NCBI GenBank assembly: GCA_910585075.1
Contig: CAJUED010000099.1
Location: 1 to 6,136, forward strand
DNA: 6,136 nt
Direction: 5' to 3'
Origin: an uncultured Lachnospiraceae bacterium
Lineage (GTDB): Bacteria; Bacillota; Clostridia; Lachnospirales; Lachnospiraceae
This document shows positions 5,939 to 6,136 of the stretch, piece after piece. Position numbers and translations under genes: made by a program. Position 1 is the stretch's first letter; each line of letters opens with the position of its first letter. Below the pieces are notes generated by a model. That model worked only from the letters and a program-made list of their open reading frames with translations. It was not told the DNA's origin and did not search any database.

Positions 5939-6004
5939 TAAGCCCCCAGCAGAGCTGGGGAGAATAGAGTGAGCAGTAGCGATCCCTAAAGTACCAAAAA
6001 TAAA

Positions 6005-6061
6005 ACCTCCATGTTATCATAGATTTGGGTCTAGGCAACCTAATCAACAATAGCAGGAGGT
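6005..6061 (+). promoter_or_regulatory. Leader stem-loop hiding the tnpA ribosome binding site
   Basis: ACCTCC (6005-6010) pairs with GGAGGT (6056-6061), which is the Shine-Dalgarno itself. Inside, TGTT (6012-6015) pairs with AACA (6046-6049), and GATT..GGT (6022-6030) pairs with ACC.AATC (6038-6045) around a CTAGGCA loop. IS200 of Salmonella is known to block its RBS with a leader hairpin; this looks like the same device. Confidence 0.55.
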
Positions 6062-6068
6062 ATCCATA

Positions 6069-6136
6069 ATGGATAATCAGATTTTAGCACATACCAAGTA
6101 TAATTGCACGTATCATATTGTTTTTATTCCGAAATA
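6069..6136 (+). CDS. tnpA: IS200/IS605 family transposase TnpA, N-terminal fragment
   Basis: An ATG at 6069, with AGGAGG (6055-6060) 8 nt upstream, opens MDNQILAHTKYNCTYHIVFI then PK before the window ends. The HTKYNCTYHIVFIPK wording is the hallmark start of IS200-type Y1 transposases (usually about 150 aa), small HUH enzymes that move single-stranded DNA using one tyrosine. The HUH motif and tyrosine lie beyond the window, so intactness cannot be judged. Confidence 0.88.
   Translation, partial: MDNQILAHTKYNCTYHIVFIPK

Larger units (their letters stand above)
5939..6136 (+). mobile_element. IS200/IS605-type element, left end (continues beyond window)
   Basis: The boundary is placed approximately, at the switch from IS66 sequence. 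Just inside is a hairpin, CCCCAGC (5944-5950) with GCTGGGG (5954-5960) and a 3-nt AGA loop, the kind of subterminal palindrome that TnpA of this family recognises as single-stranded DNA. An untranslated leader and the start of tnpA follow. Such elements insert without target duplication, so the exact junction cannot be read here. Confidence 0.65.

Overview
The window looks like an accessory or mobile patch of a low-GC Gram-positive genome, most likely a gut Clostridia/Lachnospiraceae-type organism. This rests on AT-rich coding, AGGAGG-type ribosome binding sites, rho-independent terminators, and IS66 and IS200 transposases whose wording is typical of that group. It is an inference from style; there is no rRNA or housekeeping gene.

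Left third (1-1756): two AT-rich plus-strand genes 47 bp apart form a probable operon. The first is cut by the window edge and carries a HEPN-type R-x5-H motif in an AbiU2-like setting. The second is complete (365 aa) and has an N-terminal E...D...QxK pattern resembling PD-(D/E)XK or Mrr-like nucleases. Together they look like a two-gene nuclease or defence cassette. It is closed by a strong hairpin terminator at 1716-1756.

Middle and right (about 1799-5938): a damaged IS66-family element lies on the minus strand. Its large transposase gene tnpC (1873-3487) is broken by a single-base frameshift in an A6C6 run. Its tnpB (5549-5908) is intact, and only the last codons of tnpA appear to remain. 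Between tnpB and tnpC, which normally lie close together, sit about 2.06 kb holding an opposite-strand gene for a 509-aa protein (3654-5183). I recognise this protein as a member of a widespread but functionally undescribed family; it ends in a winged-helix-like domain.

The 509-aa gene has an elaborate leader. An extended -10 promoter lies inside a small dyad. A long inverted repeat would hide the ribosome binding site only on transcripts that start upstream of the gene's own promoter, which is the safeguard used by several transposase genes. Downstream is a 365-bp non-coding stretch packed with hairpins. This gene plus its structured flanks is the best candidate for an undescribed system: either a passenger module of IS66 or an independent element that landed between tnpB and tnpC.

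Right edge (about 5939-6136): the left end and first 22 codons of an IS200/IS605-type tnpA run off the window. This element appears to have inserted into IS66 tnpA just upstream of tnpB, giving a nested history: host operon, then IS66, then the 509-aa module (order unknown) and the IS200-like element.
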